A DNA stretch of 64,000 nt from NCBI RefSeq assembly GCF_003063665.1, contig NZ_NESF01000008.1:62001-126000 (forward strand). The letters run 5' to 3'. The notes beneath the pieces are model-generated. The model was not told the DNA's origin. It saw only the letters and a program-made list of their open reading frames with translations, and did not search any database. This DNA comes from Limnohabitans sp. Hippo3 (GTDB taxonomy: Bacteria; Pseudomonadota; Gammaproteobacteria; Burkholderiales; Burkholderiaceae_C). Position 1 is the first letter of the stretch, and every line of letters begins with the position of its first letter. Made by a program: the position numbers and the translations under genes. Below are positions 26,057-34,749 of this stretch, one piece after another.

Positions 26057-26256
26057 GCAGCACCGCCTCTGTCGGAGGATTCATCCGCACCACCGGCACG
26101 CACCCATTCATCCACCTCAGACAGCTGAAATTTCCACAATCTACCGATTTTGTGCGCTGGCAACCCTTTGCGCTCGCGCCAGCGATACACGGTGTCTTTC
26201 ACAACGCCCAAATGACGCGCAACATCAATGGCGGTGACCCACGGTTCAGCGTTCAT
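26053..26256 (-). CDS. Excisionase/MerR-like helix-turn-helix DNA-binding protein
   Basis: 67 residues of the helix_turn_helix_17 (excisionase-family) type: WVTAIDVARHLGVVKDTVYR forms the HTH, followed by the wing RKGLPAHKIGRLWKF and the typical EVDEWVRAGG. In phage and plasmid biology such proteins direct excision; here no integrase is nearby. As the first gene of the restriction operon and overlapping hsdR (ATGA), it more likely acts as a control protein for timing of restriction expression. A short inverted repeat 120 bp upstream is a candidate operator. Gene function is inferred from position. Confidence 0.85.
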   Translation of the reverse strand: MNAEPWVTAIDVARHLGVVKDTVYRWRERKGLPAHKIGRLWKFQLSEVDEWVRAGGADESSDRGGAA

Positions 26257-26375
26257 GGCATTGGCGTTCAGCTTACGGCCTCTAAGTCGTTTAAAGTCGT
26301 CATCAGTCTAACAGAGTGTCAGTTCTGCTACTCGGAGCAATCAGCCAGTAAACCGCTGATTTTGCATAATAAAGT

Positions 26376-26390
26376 GTTTATCAAGTAAAC
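26376..26390 (-). promoter_or_regulatory. Inverted repeat, candidate operator of the restriction operon
   Basis: Perfect 5-5-5 dyad GTTTA-CTTGA-TAAAC (minus strand) in the AT-rich 165 bp between the HTH gene start and the end of the CDP-alcohol phosphatidyltransferase gene. It is the only clear dyad in the gap. I could not assign a convincing -35/-10 pair. Binding by the HTH protein is conjecture. Confidence 0.35.
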
Positions 26391-26421
26391 AAACAAACTC
26401 TGCGGGTGTACTCCAATACAT

Positions 26422-27027
26422 TCACCCCAACCGCCGATACCCCCACCCAACCCGCATCCCCGTCGTCACTGCACACAACCCCGCAAACCCATAAGCCAAC
26501 ACCGCAAAGTGTTCAGGCCAGATGCACATGGCGGCGAAGACGGTGATGGTCTCGGTGGCTTCAGTCAGGCCGCCCAAGAAGTAAAAGCTTTTGCCTGGCA
26601 ACGCGGTGTCCGTCAGGCCACGTTTTTCTGCCAGTGCAGCAAACGCCAAAAAGCTGCTGCCGGTGCCAATGAAGCTGGCCAGCAAGGCTGCGGCGGGCAG
26701 TGCGTTGGCGCTGGGGTTGGCCACCGCAAAGGCCAGGGGGATGGCAGCGTAAAACACGAAGTCGAGTGCGATGTCCAAGAAGCCACCCGCGTCGGTGGGT
26801 TGGGTCAGGCGGGCCACGCTGCCGTCCAAGCCGTCAAGCAAGCGCGAGGCGAGTAGCAGCGCCAAGCCCCACCACCACCCTTGCACTGCAATGGCCACGG
26901 CGGCGGCCATGCCGATGGCAAAGCCCAGCCAGGTCAGCGCATCGGCGCTGACGCCTGCGCGCACCAAGCCGCGTGCGGCGGCGTTCAGCGCGGGGCGCAA
27001 GAGGGTTTGGGCGTGGCGGTCAAACAT
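26422..27027 (-). CDS. ynjF: CDP-alcohol phosphatidyltransferase family protein (YnjF-like)
   Basis: 201 residues with five or six hydrophobic segments. The CDP-alcohol phosphotransferase signature D-x2-D-G-x2-A-R-x-G-x3-D-x3-D is complete: D65, D68, G69, A72, R73, G81, D85, D89. These enzymes transfer a phosphatidyl or other phospho-group from a CDP-activated donor to an alcohol in the inner membrane; the substrate of YnjF is not established. The length and the position right after a ynjBCD-type transporter match the E. coli ynjBCDEF cluster, here without the ynjE sulfurtransferase. ATG 27027 overlaps the ATPase gene end by 8 bases. The frame extends upstream antisense-free but within the ATPase gene, so the longer form was rejected. 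Confidence 0.85.
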   Translation of the reverse strand: MFDRHAQTLLRPALNAAARGLVRAGVSADALTWLGFAIGMAAAVAIAVQGWWWGLALLLASRLLDGLDGSVARLTQPTDAGGFLDIALDFVFYAAIPLAFAVANPSANALPAAALLASFIGTGSSFLAFAALAEKRGLTDTALPGKSFYFLGGLTEATETITVFAAMCIWPEHFAVLAYGFAGLCAVTTGMRVGWGYRRLG

Positions 27028-27697
27028 GCGTTGGGCTTTCTTCGGTGGCGCGCAAGTGCACCACGCGCTGCGGGTCGGCCACGTCTTGTTCGTCGTGCGT
27101 GACCAGCACCACGGGGATGCGCCGCTCGCGCACATGCGCAAACACCCACGGGCGCAGTTGGGCGCGCAAGGCGGCGTCGAGTTTTGAAAACGGTTCATCG
27201 AGCAACAGCGCTTGCGGCTCGGCCAGCAGCGCCCGCATGAGCGCGACGCGGGCGCGTTGCCCGCCCGAAAGCGTGGACGGGTCGCGATTGCACATGCCGC
27301 TCAGCTCAGCTTCTTGCAGCGCTTGCTGCACACGCGCTTGGCGCTGTGCAAGCGGCAAAGCGCGGGAAACGGCAAACAGCAGGTTCTCAGCCACCGTCAT
27401 GTGCGGGAACAGCAAAGCATCCTGAAACACCAAGCCGACACCGCGCAGGTGCGTGGGTAAAGTGGTGAGGTCACGGCCGTTCAGCTGCACGCGGCCCGCA
27501 AACTGCAAAGGCTGCAAACCTTCGGACACGCTGGCCAGCGTGCCTGCGATGGCCGCCAGCACCGAGCTTTTGCCGCAACCGCTCGGCCCCATCAGCGTGA
27601 GGATCTCGCCTGCGGGCACATGCAGGTACAGGTCTTGCACCAAGGTCTGCGCCGCCGTGCCCAAGCGTTCGATGTCGATCTGGAGTCCCGCGTTCAT
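27020..27697 (-). CDS. ynjD: ABC transporter ATP-binding protein (YnjD-like)
   Basis: 225 residues. Walker A GPSGCGKS (37-44), Q-loop FQDALLFP, signature LSGGQRARV, Walker B ALLLDEPFSKLD and the H-loop VTHDEQD are all present, so it should be catalytically competent. It is close to the ThiQ/PotA-type importer ATPases and to YnjD in length and architecture. It energises uptake through the YnjC-like permease encoded just upstream (its ATG overlaps the permease TGA). The transported compound is unknown; ThiQ-like similarity is not enough to assign thiamine, and no TPP riboswitch is visible near the operon. Confidence 0.87.
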   Translation of the reverse strand: MNAGLQIDIERLGTAAQTLVQDLYLHVPAGEILTLMGPSGCGKSSVLAAIAGTLASVSEGLQPLQFAGRVQLNGRDLTTLPTHLRGVGLVFQDALLFPHMTVAENLLFAVSRALPLAQRQARVQQALQEAELSGMCNRDPSTLSGGQRARVALMRALLAEPQALLLDEPFSKLDAALRAQLRPWVFAHVRERRIPVVLVTHDEQDVADPQRVVHLRATEESPTHV

Positions 27698-29370
27698 GTG
27701 TTGTCTTTCATCGACCCGATCTTCTCAAATTGGCGCGGCCTGCCCAAGTAAGCGGCCAAAGCAAAGGCCAAGACGGGCAAGAGCATTTGCAAAGCGGCAT
27801 AAGCGCTCATGAGCGAGCGCTGCGCGCCAGATGCCAGCGTCACGGCCTCGGTGGTCACCGTGGCAAAGCGCCCCGCCCCCACATACAAGGTGGGCAAATA
27901 CTGCGCCACACTGACCGCAAAACCCACCGCCCAGGCCGAGGCGATGGCGCGTTGGAGCAGCGGCCATTTGATGCGAAGCAACTCGATCCAACGGCAATGG
28001 CCCAAGCTGGCCACCACAGCCGATTGGCGCGGATCGACCGCCAAATAGGCAGGCTCCAGCGCCAGCAACACATAGGGCAGCACCATGACCGCATGCGCCA
28101 TCAACAAGCCGAGCCACTGCCCCTCCAGCCGCCACTGCAGCGCCACGCTATAGAGGCCAACCACCCACAGCACCGAGGGCAACACCAGCGGCAGCAACCA
28201 CCAAGGTCGCCAAGCCTGTTGCCAGCGGCGCGGTGTCAGTTCCAGCCAGGCTACCGACCAGACCAGGCACACACTGGCCGAGGCCACCGCCAAACCCAAG
28301 GTGGTGCCGACCGTGCTGACACTGCCCAGCACTTGCGACCAGGCGTGCGTGGTCCACAACGATGGCCAGACCTGCGGAAAGGGCCAGACGCCCGAAACAC
28401 TGCCCACAGCCAAGACCCACCACACGGCGAGGTAGGCGGCACCGATGGCAAGCGCCAGCCCGGACATTCGGCCGCGAAGTTGGCCACCGGGGAAATGCAA
28501 TACCCTGTTTGGCGTTTGCTGCAAAAGCGAGCCCCTGCTCGCAAATCTGCGCACAAGCGCCGCTGCGTGCACCACCACCACAGTCACCCCTGCCAAAATC
28601 GCCACGCTCAAGGTGAGCGCACCCGCCGCCGCTGCGCCTTGCGCCTGCATGGCCACATCGGCATCGCCCAGCCATTGCCAGGCGAGCACCGCCAAAGTGG
28701 GCGGCGACGCGGGGCCGATGATGAGCGCCATGTCCACCACCGTGAGGCCATAGGCCAGCACCGCCAACAACGGCCAATGCAAACGTGGGGCCAGCTGCGG
28801 CCAAACCACTTGGGCAAAGGCTTGACCGGGCGTGCGGCCCAAGGTCTGAGCGAGTGCGAATTCGGCTTGCCAGCGGCGGCGCAAGTCTTCACGTTGAAGT
28901 TGCGTGGCGGCCACCCACAGCAAAAACGGTACCTCCTTGAGCCACAGCGCCAAAATCAGACCCAAGCCCCAGGGGTCTTGCGTGGTGGGCCAAGGTGGCG
29001 GCGCTTCAAAGCCCGTGAGGCCGGGCGACGCCAGGCGCAAAGCCCAGCCGCTGGGCGAGAGCCACAACACCAGGCCAATGGCCAAGGCCGCGTGCGGCGT
29101 GGCAAGCCATGCGGGCAGATGGGTGAGCCACCGGGTCAATTGCTGGCGGATGAAGCCGCTCGCCAATGAGCGCGCCACTGTCCACCACACCAGCACCGTC
29201 GAGGCCAGACCGGTCCACAGGGTCATGCACCAAGCACGCAGCGTTTGCGGATCAGTCCACAGAGCTTGCCAGGATGGTGCATCGAACACTTGTGATGCCG
29301 CAGCCCACAACGCCCAACCCATGGGCAGGCCAGCAATCAGGGCCAGCAACACGGCCCCCATGAACCTCAA
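27694..29370 (-). CDS. ynjC: ABC transporter permease, fused double-domain (YnjC-like)
   Basis: 558 residues with about twelve hydrophobic segments arranged as two six-helix halves, as in the fused ThiP, FbpB and YnjC permeases. EAA-like loops are visible in each half (ALAQTLGRTPGQAFAQVVWPQ in the first, AVVASLGHCRWIELLRIKWP in the second), which contact the ATPase. The linker between halves (around residues 270-300) contains a short arginine- and serine-rich stretch that coincides with a degenerate REP-like palindrome in the DNA (28521-28546). Overlaps the ATPase gene by ATGA. ATG 29361 is an alternative start. Substrate unknown. Confidence 0.87.
   Translation of the reverse strand: MRFMGAVLLALIAGLPMGWALWAAASQVFDAPSWQALWTDPQTLRAWCMTLWTGLASTVLVWWTVARSLASGFIRQQLTRWLTHLPAWLATPHAALAIGLVLWLSPSGWALRLASPGLTGFEAPPPWPTTQDPWGLGLILALWLKEVPFLLWVAATQLQREDLRRRWQAEFALAQTLGRTPGQAFAQVVWPQLAPRLHWPLLAVLAYGLTVVDMALIIGPASPPTLAVLAWQWLGDADVAMQAQGAAAAGALTLSVAILAGVTVVVVHAAALVRRFASRGSLLQQTPNRVLHFPGGQLRGRMSGLALAIGAAYLAVWWVLAVGSVSGVWPFPQVWPSLWTTHAWSQVLGSVSTVGTTLGLAVASASVCLVWSVAWLELTPRRWQQAWRPWWLLPLVLPSVLWVVGLYSVALQWRLEGQWLGLLMAHAVMVLPYVLLALEPAYLAVDPRQSAVVASLGHCRWIELLRIKWPLLQRAIASAWAVGFAVSVAQYLPTLYVGAGRFATVTTEAVTLASGAQRSLMSAYAALQMLLPVLAFALAAYLGRPRQFEKIGSMKDNT
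28521..28546. repeat. Degenerate REP-like palindrome inside the permease gene
   Basis: GCGAGCCCCTGCTCGC is the core of the REP family at 41435 (GCGAGCCCCCGCTCGC), here flanked by diverged arms (GCAAAA and AAAT instead of GTGGGA and GAATG). It encodes part of the linker between the two permease halves. The short length means chance is possible. Confidence 0.35.
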
Positions 29371-29377
29371 GTCCTGC

Positions 29378-29444
29378 AGGTCGGAGCTTTAGCTCCGACA
29401 TTGGCGGTGATCGGACCCCATGTCGGGGCTGAAGCCGCCGACCT
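29378..29444. repeat. Paired palindromic repeat, family A (copy 1)
   Basis: Two hairpin units face each other: AGGTCGGAGCTTTAGCTCC (29378 on) and ATGTCGGGGCTGAAGCCGCC (29420 on), each a stem built on GTCGG/CCGAC, 18 bp apart. The same pair occurs at 38540 (in reverse order) and 48374. It lies between the permease and solute-binding-protein genes. A run of seven A follows the second unit on the plus strand. Such BIME-like pairs can act as mRNA-stabilising or weak terminator structures. Confidence 0.8.
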
Positions 29445-29466
29445 AAAAAAACAAGCAGCGGCCATC

Positions 29467-30696
29467 TCACACGCCATAGCGGCGCACCCACTCTTTTTCG
29501 AGCGCGTCCACCCACGAGGCATGGGGCTCGGACAACACAGGTGCCGTCACGGCCACTTGCCCGGGACGCGAGGCCGATTGAAAACGTGCACGCTCTGCCA
29601 CAGGCAAGCGGGCCACATCCAGCACCGTCGGGTCGCCCCACACGTCGATGTCGGCCTTGCGCGCTTGCGCGGCGGGTGACAGCAAAAAGTTGGCCACCAC
29701 CTGCGCACCCGCTTTGCTGGGCGCGTTGTACGGGATGGCCACAAAGTGCGTGTTGCCAATCGTGCCCTTGGCGAACTGCCAGCTCTGCACCGAGGCGGGC
29801 AGGCGCTTGGCGGCGATCTCATTGGCCGCCTCGTTCGGGTTGAAGGTCAGCGCCATCACGAGCTCGCCATCGGCCATCATCTGGCGCACGGCCGCCGAGT
29901 TTTGCGGAAACTGTTTGCCACCGCGCCACAAGAGCGGGTGCAGCGAATCCAGAAAACGCCACAAGGGCGCGGCCTGTGCCTCCAATGTGGCGGGGGTCAC
30001 GGGCTGGGCCAGCGCTTTCACATCCGGCGCGTGCTCGATCAAGGCCTGCTTGATGAAGGTGGTGCCGTGGAACTCAGGGGGGCTCGGGTAGGTGATGCGC
30101 CCAGACTGCTGGCGGGCCAGGGCCAGCAACTCGGCCATGTTTTGCGGTGGTTTAGGCAGGCGCTTGGCGTCAGCAAAAAACGTGAGCTGGGCCATGCCCC
30201 AAGGGGCTTCCAAGCCCTCTGTAGGCACCGAAAAATCCACCAGCGTGGTGGGCTTGCCCACCGTGTCGACCCACTGAAAATTGGGCAAGGTTGGGGCAAA
30301 AGGCGCTGACAGCAAGCCGCCCTGCTTCATGGCCGCGAAGTTTTCGCCGTTGATCCAGACCAGGTCCACCGTGCCCTCGGTGTCTTTGCGGCCCGCCTGC
30401 TTTTCGGCACGCACCCGCTTGACGACATCGGCCGCATCGCTGATCTTGACGTGCTGCAGCTTGACGCCAAAGTCGCGCTGCAATTCGGACGCGGCCCATT
30501 GCAAGTAGGCATTGATGCGCTCGCTACCCGCCCAGGCGTTGAAGTACACCGTCTGGCCACGGGCCGCACGCAAGGTGTCGGCCCATGTTGCGTTTTGGGC
30601 TTGTAAAGACCAGGGGGCCGTTGTGAGGGCCAACAAAGCGAGCACTTGACGGCGATTGGACGCCAGACGTGTCGGAACAAATGGTTTCATGGTCAT
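29467..30696 (-). CDS. ynjB: ABC transporter substrate-binding protein (YnjB-like)
   Basis: 409 residues. The N-terminus has a signal peptide with an R-R-QVLALLALTTAPW run ending near LQAQN, followed by a family 1-type periplasmic binding fold. Characteristic stretches are VYFNAWAGSERINAYLQWA, the DLVWINGENFAAMKQGGLL segment and GTIGNTHFVAIPYNAP. These match the YnjB group of ABC solute receptors, and the gene order with a fused permease and ATPase is that of ynjBCD. The ligand is unknown. It is separated from the permease gene by 96 bp that hold a palindromic repeat pair, which may give differential expression of the receptor over the membrane parts. Confidence 0.85.
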   Translation of the reverse strand: MTMKPFVPTRLASNRRQVLALLALTTAPWSLQAQNATWADTLRAARGQTVYFNAWAGSERINAYLQWAASELQRDFGVKLQHVKISDAADVVKRVRAEKQAGRKDTEGTVDLVWINGENFAAMKQGGLLSAPFAPTLPNFQWVDTVGKPTTLVDFSVPTEGLEAPWGMAQLTFFADAKRLPKPPQNMAELLALARQQSGRITYPSPPEFHGTTFIKQALIEHAPDVKALAQPVTPATLEAQAAPLWRFLDSLHPLLWRGGKQFPQNSAAVRQMMADGELVMALTFNPNEAANEIAAKRLPASVQSWQFAKGTIGNTHFVAIPYNAPSKAGAQVVANFLLSPAAQARKADIDVWGDPTVLDVARLPVAERARFQSASRPGQVAVTAPVLSEPHASWVDALEKEWVRRYGV

Positions 30697-30699
30697 GAT

Positions 30700-31770
30700 T
30701 CAAAACTCGGCAGCCAAGGGCAAATTGAGCAACAGGTTTTGCGGCTTGAGCTTGAGCAAGCCTTGCTCGTTCATGGCCAAGCCCAAATAAACCGGCTTGC
30801 CTTGCACATCGGCACGCATATCCTGCGGGTTGTCAAAACGCAATTTGAACAGGCTGATGAGTTGCTGCTGGCGCTTGGCGTCCAGCTCGATGCCCTGGTA
30901 CAGGTCGTTGAGCAAAGCGGTGGCCGTCACGTCCAGACCCACATGCCAGCGCCAGGCTGGGTCATCGACTTTTTGCACCGGCTCGATGCTGACGGCCACG
31001 CCCAAAAAGTGCTGCACCCAACGAGCCAGCACCACCGACAAGGCCTTGAGCCCAGAGCGGGCGTTGACCATGCTCAAAATCAAACCGTGCGGCAATTCGT
31101 TTTGCAGTTCGTGCGTCATGTCGAGCAAGAACGCATAGCGGCCCAGGCCTTCGCGCTGCGCAAAATAGCGCTCGGCGTTGTCCGGGTGCAGCACTTTCAC
31201 ATCGACCGCCTTGAGCGTGGCGCCGCCCTCCATCAAGAGGCGGCCCATCTCGCCAAAGCCAGCTGTGGATTTGAGGCTATCGAGTGTGTCGCTGTCGCCC
31301 GACAGCACGCGACCGCCTTCGATGGTGATGCGCTGACGCCGAAACAGCAGCTCGGCCGCACGCCAGACCCAGGCGTCCTGCACATCGGCCAGCACATTGC
31401 ACACGATGGCCTGCACCACGAGGTCAATGAACAGCAGAGGCAGCTGAATGTTGCCGCTTTGCTGCCAAGCCATGTAGGCCGACTCCAGCGAGCCAGCGGC
31501 TTGCACCTCATCGCGAAAGCGCAAGAACAGTTGGTAGTTCTCCCGCGCATCGTCGTCCTTGAAGGCCTGAAGTTGCGCAGGCAACACGGGCATCAAAGGA
31601 TCATCCAACAGGGCCTGGTGCAAACGCTTTTCGGCTTTGCACGATTCAGGCACCAAGGCCAGTTCGGGGCGCTGCAGCCAAAGCCGCCAGTAGTCCGGCG
31701 TGGGGGCCATCCAGCCACGCGCGTTGCGCGTCAGGTGTTGGTGGCCGCAGGCCGTCCAGAAGTTGAGCAT
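30700..31770 (-). CDS. DUF6352-like protein
   Basis: 356 residues, no signal peptide or membrane segment. The opening LNFWTACGHQHLTRNARGWM and the repeated DYWRLWLQRPELALVPESC pattern resemble DUF6352 proteins of Burkholderiales as I recall them; no function is known. ATG 31770 follows the metH stop by 5 bases; a GTG at 31779 would overlap the stop as GTGA. The stop is 3 bases upstream of the ynjB start, so the metH, DUF6352 and ynjBCDF genes could form one long transcript. The region around 240-290 (HVGLDVTATALLNDLYQG) is rich in conserved-looking aliphatic residues. Confidence 0.65.
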   Translation of the reverse strand: MLNFWTACGHQHLTRNARGWMAPTPDYWRLWLQRPELALVPESCKAEKRLHQALLDDPLMPVLPAQLQAFKDDDARENYQLFLRFRDEVQAAGSLESAYMAWQQSGNIQLPLLFIDLVVQAIVCNVLADVQDAWVWRAAELLFRRQRITIEGGRVLSGDSDTLDSLKSTAGFGEMGRLLMEGGATLKAVDVKVLHPDNAERYFAQREGLGRYAFLLDMTHELQNELPHGLILSMVNARSGLKALSVVLARWVQHFLGVAVSIEPVQKVDDPAWRWHVGLDVTATALLNDLYQGIELDAKRQQQLISLFKLRFDNPQDMRADVQGKPVYLGLAMNEQGLLKLKPQNLLLNLPLAAEF

Positions 31771-31775
31771 GGCGG

Positions 31776-34526
31776 TCACAGGTTGGGGGCCAACAAACGC
31801 TGCAGGTCTTTGACTTCCACACCGCTGCGCTGAGCCAGGTCTTGCACCTGGTCCTCACCCACTTTGCCCACGTTGAAGTACTGCGCCTCGGGGTGCGCGA
31901 TGTAGAAACCACTCACGCTGGCCGCAGGCGTCATGGCCAGGCTCTCGGTCAGGCCCATGCCGATGTCTTCGCATTGCAGCAGCTCGAACATCGCCTTTTT
32001 GGCACTGTGGTCGGGGCAGGCGGGGTAGCCCGGTGCGGGGCGGATGCCTTGGTATTTTTCGGCGATCAAGTCTTCGTTGCTCAGTGTCTCGCCAGCTGCG
32101 TAACCCCACAGGTCGGTGCGCACTTTTTTGTGCAGGCATTCGGCCAATGCTTCGGCCAAACGGTCGGCCAGGGACTTGAGCATGATGGCGCTGTAGTCGT
32201 CGTGTGCGGCTTCAAAAGCGGCGGCGCGTTTGTCGGCGCCAATGCCTGCGGTGACAGCGAAGACGCCCACATGGTCTGGGGCTGTGCCTTGCGGTGCGAC
32301 GAAGTCGGCCAGGCAACGGCTGGGGCGCATGACACCGTCGATCATGTGTTTCTCGGTCTGCTGACGCAGGCCGCGCCAAGTCATGGCGACTTGGCTGCGC
32401 GAGGCGTCGGTGTAGAGCGCGATGTCGTCGTCGTTCACGCTGTTGGCGGGGTACAGGCCCAGCACCGCGTTGGCCGTGACCCAGCGGCCATCGATGATTT
32501 TTTGCAGCATGGCCTGGCCATCGGCATAGACCTTGCGGGCCTGCTCGCCTACCACCTCGTCGTCGAGGATCGCCGGGAAAGGCCCGGCCAAGTCCCAGGT
32601 CTGGAAAAACGGACCCCAATCGATGTACTGCGCGATCTCGGCCAGGTCGTAGTTCTTGAACACACGGCGGCCAACGAACTTGGGCGCAGCGGGCACGCCC
32701 TGGGCCCAATCGATCGGCGTCTTGTTGGCGCGGGCCTGCGCCAGAGTCCACATCGGGGTTTGTTTTTTGTTGGCGTGCTGCTCGCGCACCTTGGCGTAAT
32801 CGGTGTTCAAGTCGGCGATGAACTTGGCCGCTTGCTCGGACAGCAAACCCTGCGCCACACCCACGCTGCGCGAGGCATCAGGCACATAGACTACGGGGCC
32901 GCTGTAATTGGGTGCGATTTTGACGGCGGTGTGCACGCGGCTGCAAGTGGCGCCACCAATCAAGAGCGGCATCTGTCGTTCGCGGAAGTACGGGTCTTTT
33001 TCCATCTCGTCCGCCACGTACTGCATCTCTTCGAGGCTGGGCGTGATGAGGCCCGACAGACCGATGATGTCGGCGTTTTCTTCCTTGGCCTTGGCCAAAA
33101 TTTCGTGGCAGGGCACCATCACGCCCATGTTGACCACTTCGAAGTTGTTGCACTGCAAGACCACGGTGACGATGTTCTTGCCGATGTCGTGCACATCGCC
33201 CTTGACGGTGGCGATCACGATCTTGCCCTTGGCTTTGACGTCCTGGCCTGCGGCTTCTTGGGCCAGCTTTTCAGCCTCGATGTAGGGCAGCAAATGCGCC
33301 ACGGCTTGCTTCATCACGCGGGCGCTCTTGACCACTTGCGGCAAGAACATCTTGCCTTGGCCGAACAGGTCACCAACCACGTTCATGCCGTCCATCAGCG
33401 GGCCTTCGATCACATGCAAGGGCCGTCCGCCCTGCGCCAAGACCTCTTGATAAGCCGCTTCGGTGTCTTCGTTGATGAAATCGGTGATGCCATGCACCAG
33501 CGCGTGCGAGAGGCGCTGCGCCACGCTCACAGGCGCATCGGCCGTGCCGCGCCAAGCCAGCTTGGTGCTCTCGTCTTTGGCGGCGCCCTTGGCGCTGTCG
33601 GCAATCTCCACCAGGCGTTCGCCCGCGTCAGGGCGGCGGTTCAGCACCACGTCTTCCACCCGCTCGCGCAGCGTAGGCTCCAGGTCGTCGTACACGCCGA
33701 CCATGCCTGCGTTCACGATGCCCATGTCCATGCCGGCTTTGATCGCGTGGTACAGGAACACGGTGTGGATCGCTTCGCGCACCGGGTCGTTGCCCCGGAA
33801 GCTGAAGGACACGTTGGACACACCGCCCGACACCTTGGCGCCCGGCAAGTTCTGCTTGATCCAGCGCGTGGCTTCGATGAAGTCCACCGCGTAGTTGTTG
33901 TGCTCTTCGATGCCGGTGGCGATCGCAAAAATGTTGGGGTCGAAGATGATGTCTTCGGGCGGGAAGTCCACCTCATCGACCAGCACGCGGTAAGCGCGTT
34001 CGCAAATCTCGATCTTGCGCTCGTAGGTGTCGGCCTGGCCCTTTTCGTCGAAAGCCATCACCACGGCCGCAGCGCCGTAGCGCTTGACCAGCTTGGCCTG
34101 ACGCTTGAATTCGTCCAAGCCTTCTTTCATGCTGATCGAGTTGACGATGCCCTTGCCCTGGATGCAACGCAGACCCGCTTCGATCACGGTCCATTTGCTC
34201 GAATCCACCATCACCGGCACGCGGGCGATGTCGGGCTCCCCCGCCATCAGGTTCAAAAACCGCACCATGGCCGCCTGGCTGTCGAGCATGGCTTCGTCCA
34301 TGTTCACGTCGATCACCTGCGCGCCGTTTTCAACCTGCTGGCGCGCCACGGCCAGCGCCTCTTCGTACTGGCCGTTCAGGATCATGCGGGCAAAGGCCTT
34401 GGAACCGGTCACGTTGGTGCGCTCACCCACGTTGACAAACAGCGAACCGGTGCCGATGGAGACAGGCTCCAGACCGGACAACTTCATGGGGGGAACAGAC
34501 ACGATTTCAGACGCGACAACAGACAC
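31776..34526 (-). CDS. metH: Methionine synthase, folate/B12/activation-domain protein (C-terminal half of split MetH)
   Basis: About 916 residues from the proposed GTG 34526. It lacks the homocysteine-binding barrel, which is on a separate gene at 41539. Domain order: pterin-binding (methyltetrahydrofolate) barrel from about residue 15 ([22 protein letters not shown]), a helical B12 cap, the B12-binding Rossmann domain with the cobalt-ligand motif GDVHDIG (443-449), and the AdoMet-binding activation domain with [12 protein letters not shown] near the end. The start is uncertain. An in-frame ATG at 34571 lies inside the SAH riboswitch aptamer and is rejected. GTG 34526 has AAGG seven bases upstream, and that AAGGTGAG is exactly the strand masked by the riboswitch hairpin. 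ATG 34487 (MKLSGLEP) has no Shine-Dalgarno sequence. Confidence 0.92.
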   Translation of the reverse strand: MSVVASEIVSVPPMKLSGLEPVSIGTGSLFVNVGERTNVTGSKAFARMILNGQYEEALAVARQQVENGAQVIDVNMDEAMLDSQAAMVRFLNLMAGEPDIARVPVMVDSSKWTVIEAGLRCIQGKGIVNSISMKEGLDEFKRQAKLVKRYGAAAVVMAFDEKGQADTYERKIEICERAYRVLVDEVDFPPEDIIFDPNIFAIATGIEEHNNYAVDFIEATRWIKQNLPGAKVSGGVSNVSFSFRGNDPVREAIHTVFLYHAIKAGMDMGIVNAGMVGVYDDLEPTLRERVEDVVLNRRPDAGERLVEIADSAKGAAKDESTKLAWRGTADAPVSVAQRLSHALVHGITDFINEDTEAAYQEVLAQGGRPLHVIEGPLMDGMNVVGDLFGQGKMFLPQVVKSARVMKQAVAHLLPYIEAEKLAQEAAGQDVKAKGKIVIATVKGDVHDIGKNIVTVVLQCNNFEVVNMGVMVPCHEILAKAKEENADIIGLSGLITPSLEEMQYVADEMEKDPYFRERQMPLLIGGATCSRVHTAVKIAPNYSGPVVYVPDASRSVGVAQGLLSEQAAKFIADLNTDYAKVREQHANKKQTPMWTLAQARANKTPIDWAQGVPAAPKFVGRRVFKNYDLAEIAQYIDWGPFFQTWDLAGPFPAILDDEVVGEQARKVYADGQAMLQKIIDGRWVTANAVLGLYPANSVNDDDIALYTDASRSQVAMTWRGLRQQTEKHMIDGVMRPSRCLADFVAPQGTAPDHVGVFAVTAGIGADKRAAAFEAAHDDYSAIMLKSLADRLAEALAECLHKKVRTDLWGYAAGETLSNEDLIAEKYQGIRPAPGYPACPDHSAKKAMFELLQCEDIGMGLTESLAMTPAASVSGFYIAHPEAQYFNVGKVGEDQVQDLAQRSGVEVKDLQRLLAPNL

Positions 34527-34528
34527 AG

Positions 34529-34640
34529 GCTCACCTTGGGATAACAGGTGAGCGTCGTTGTGCAAGATCATTCAGACATTGAACGGCCCCAAGCCTGACC
34601 TGCTGCGCCTGAAAGGCGGCGGGCTGCAACGCTCCTTGGG
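34529..34640 (-). promoter_or_regulatory. S-adenosylhomocysteine (SAH) riboswitch of metH
   Basis: Minus strand. Pairing stem P1 is CCCAAGG (from 34640) with GCTTGGG (about 34586-34592). After P1 comes GGAGCGTTGCA, followed by an internal C/G-rich hairpin (CGCC/GGCG). The downstream AACGACGCTCAC (34548-34559) complements AGCGTT and GAGCG to form the pseudoknot of the SAH aptamer. The expression platform is GCTCACC-11-nt loop-GGTGAGC (34529-34553): without SAH its 3' arm, which carries AAGGTGAG, is masked. With SAH the 5' arm joins the pseudoknot and the ribosome-binding site is freed. This matches the known ON-type SAH riboswitch of beta- and gammaproteobacterial metH and ahcY genes. Confidence 0.85.
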
Positions 34641-34649
34641 AAATGCGTG

Positions 34650-34679
34650 ATTTTAACCGCCTCCACAGCCTAGTGACGA
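34650..34679 (-). promoter_or_regulatory. Candidate sigma-70 promoter of metH
   Basis: Minus strand -35 TCGTCA (34674-34679, 4/6) and -10 TAAAAT (34650-34655, 5/6) with an 18-base spacer. The start would fall at about 34643, just ahead of the first base of the SAH aptamer at 34640, which supports the call. Confidence 0.45.
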
Positions 34680-34700
34680 CCATCCCCATGCCGGGCTGAA

Positions 34701-34735
34701 TGGCCAACTCGGACCGCCCAAGTCCAAGTTGGCCA
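34701..34735 (-). terminator. Hairpin after cynS
   Basis: Inverted repeat TGGCCAACT...AGTTGGCCA with an inner GGAC/GTCC pairing, starting 14 bases after the cynS stop on the minus strand. No U-run follows, so it may protect the 3' end or terminate weakly rather than act as a classical intrinsic terminator. Confidence 0.5.
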
Positions 34736-34749
34736 TGCGAAGGCTCAGA

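Noticed and set aside
15102-26256. Restriction operon as part of a prophage or transposon
   Set aside because: No integrase, transposase, phage structural gene, tRNA target or flanking direct repeat is visible; only the excisionase-like HTH hints at mobility.
27020-29370. Thiamine importer ThiQP assignment for the ynj-like genes
   Set aside because: ATPase and fused permease resemble ThiQ/ThiP, but the receptor is of the YnjB type, there is no TPP riboswitch, and a YnjF-like gene is linked.
34526-34571. metH start at ATG 34571
   Set aside because: It lies within the SAH riboswitch aptamer, before the pseudoknot strand and hairpin, so it would be translated through the regulatory RNA.
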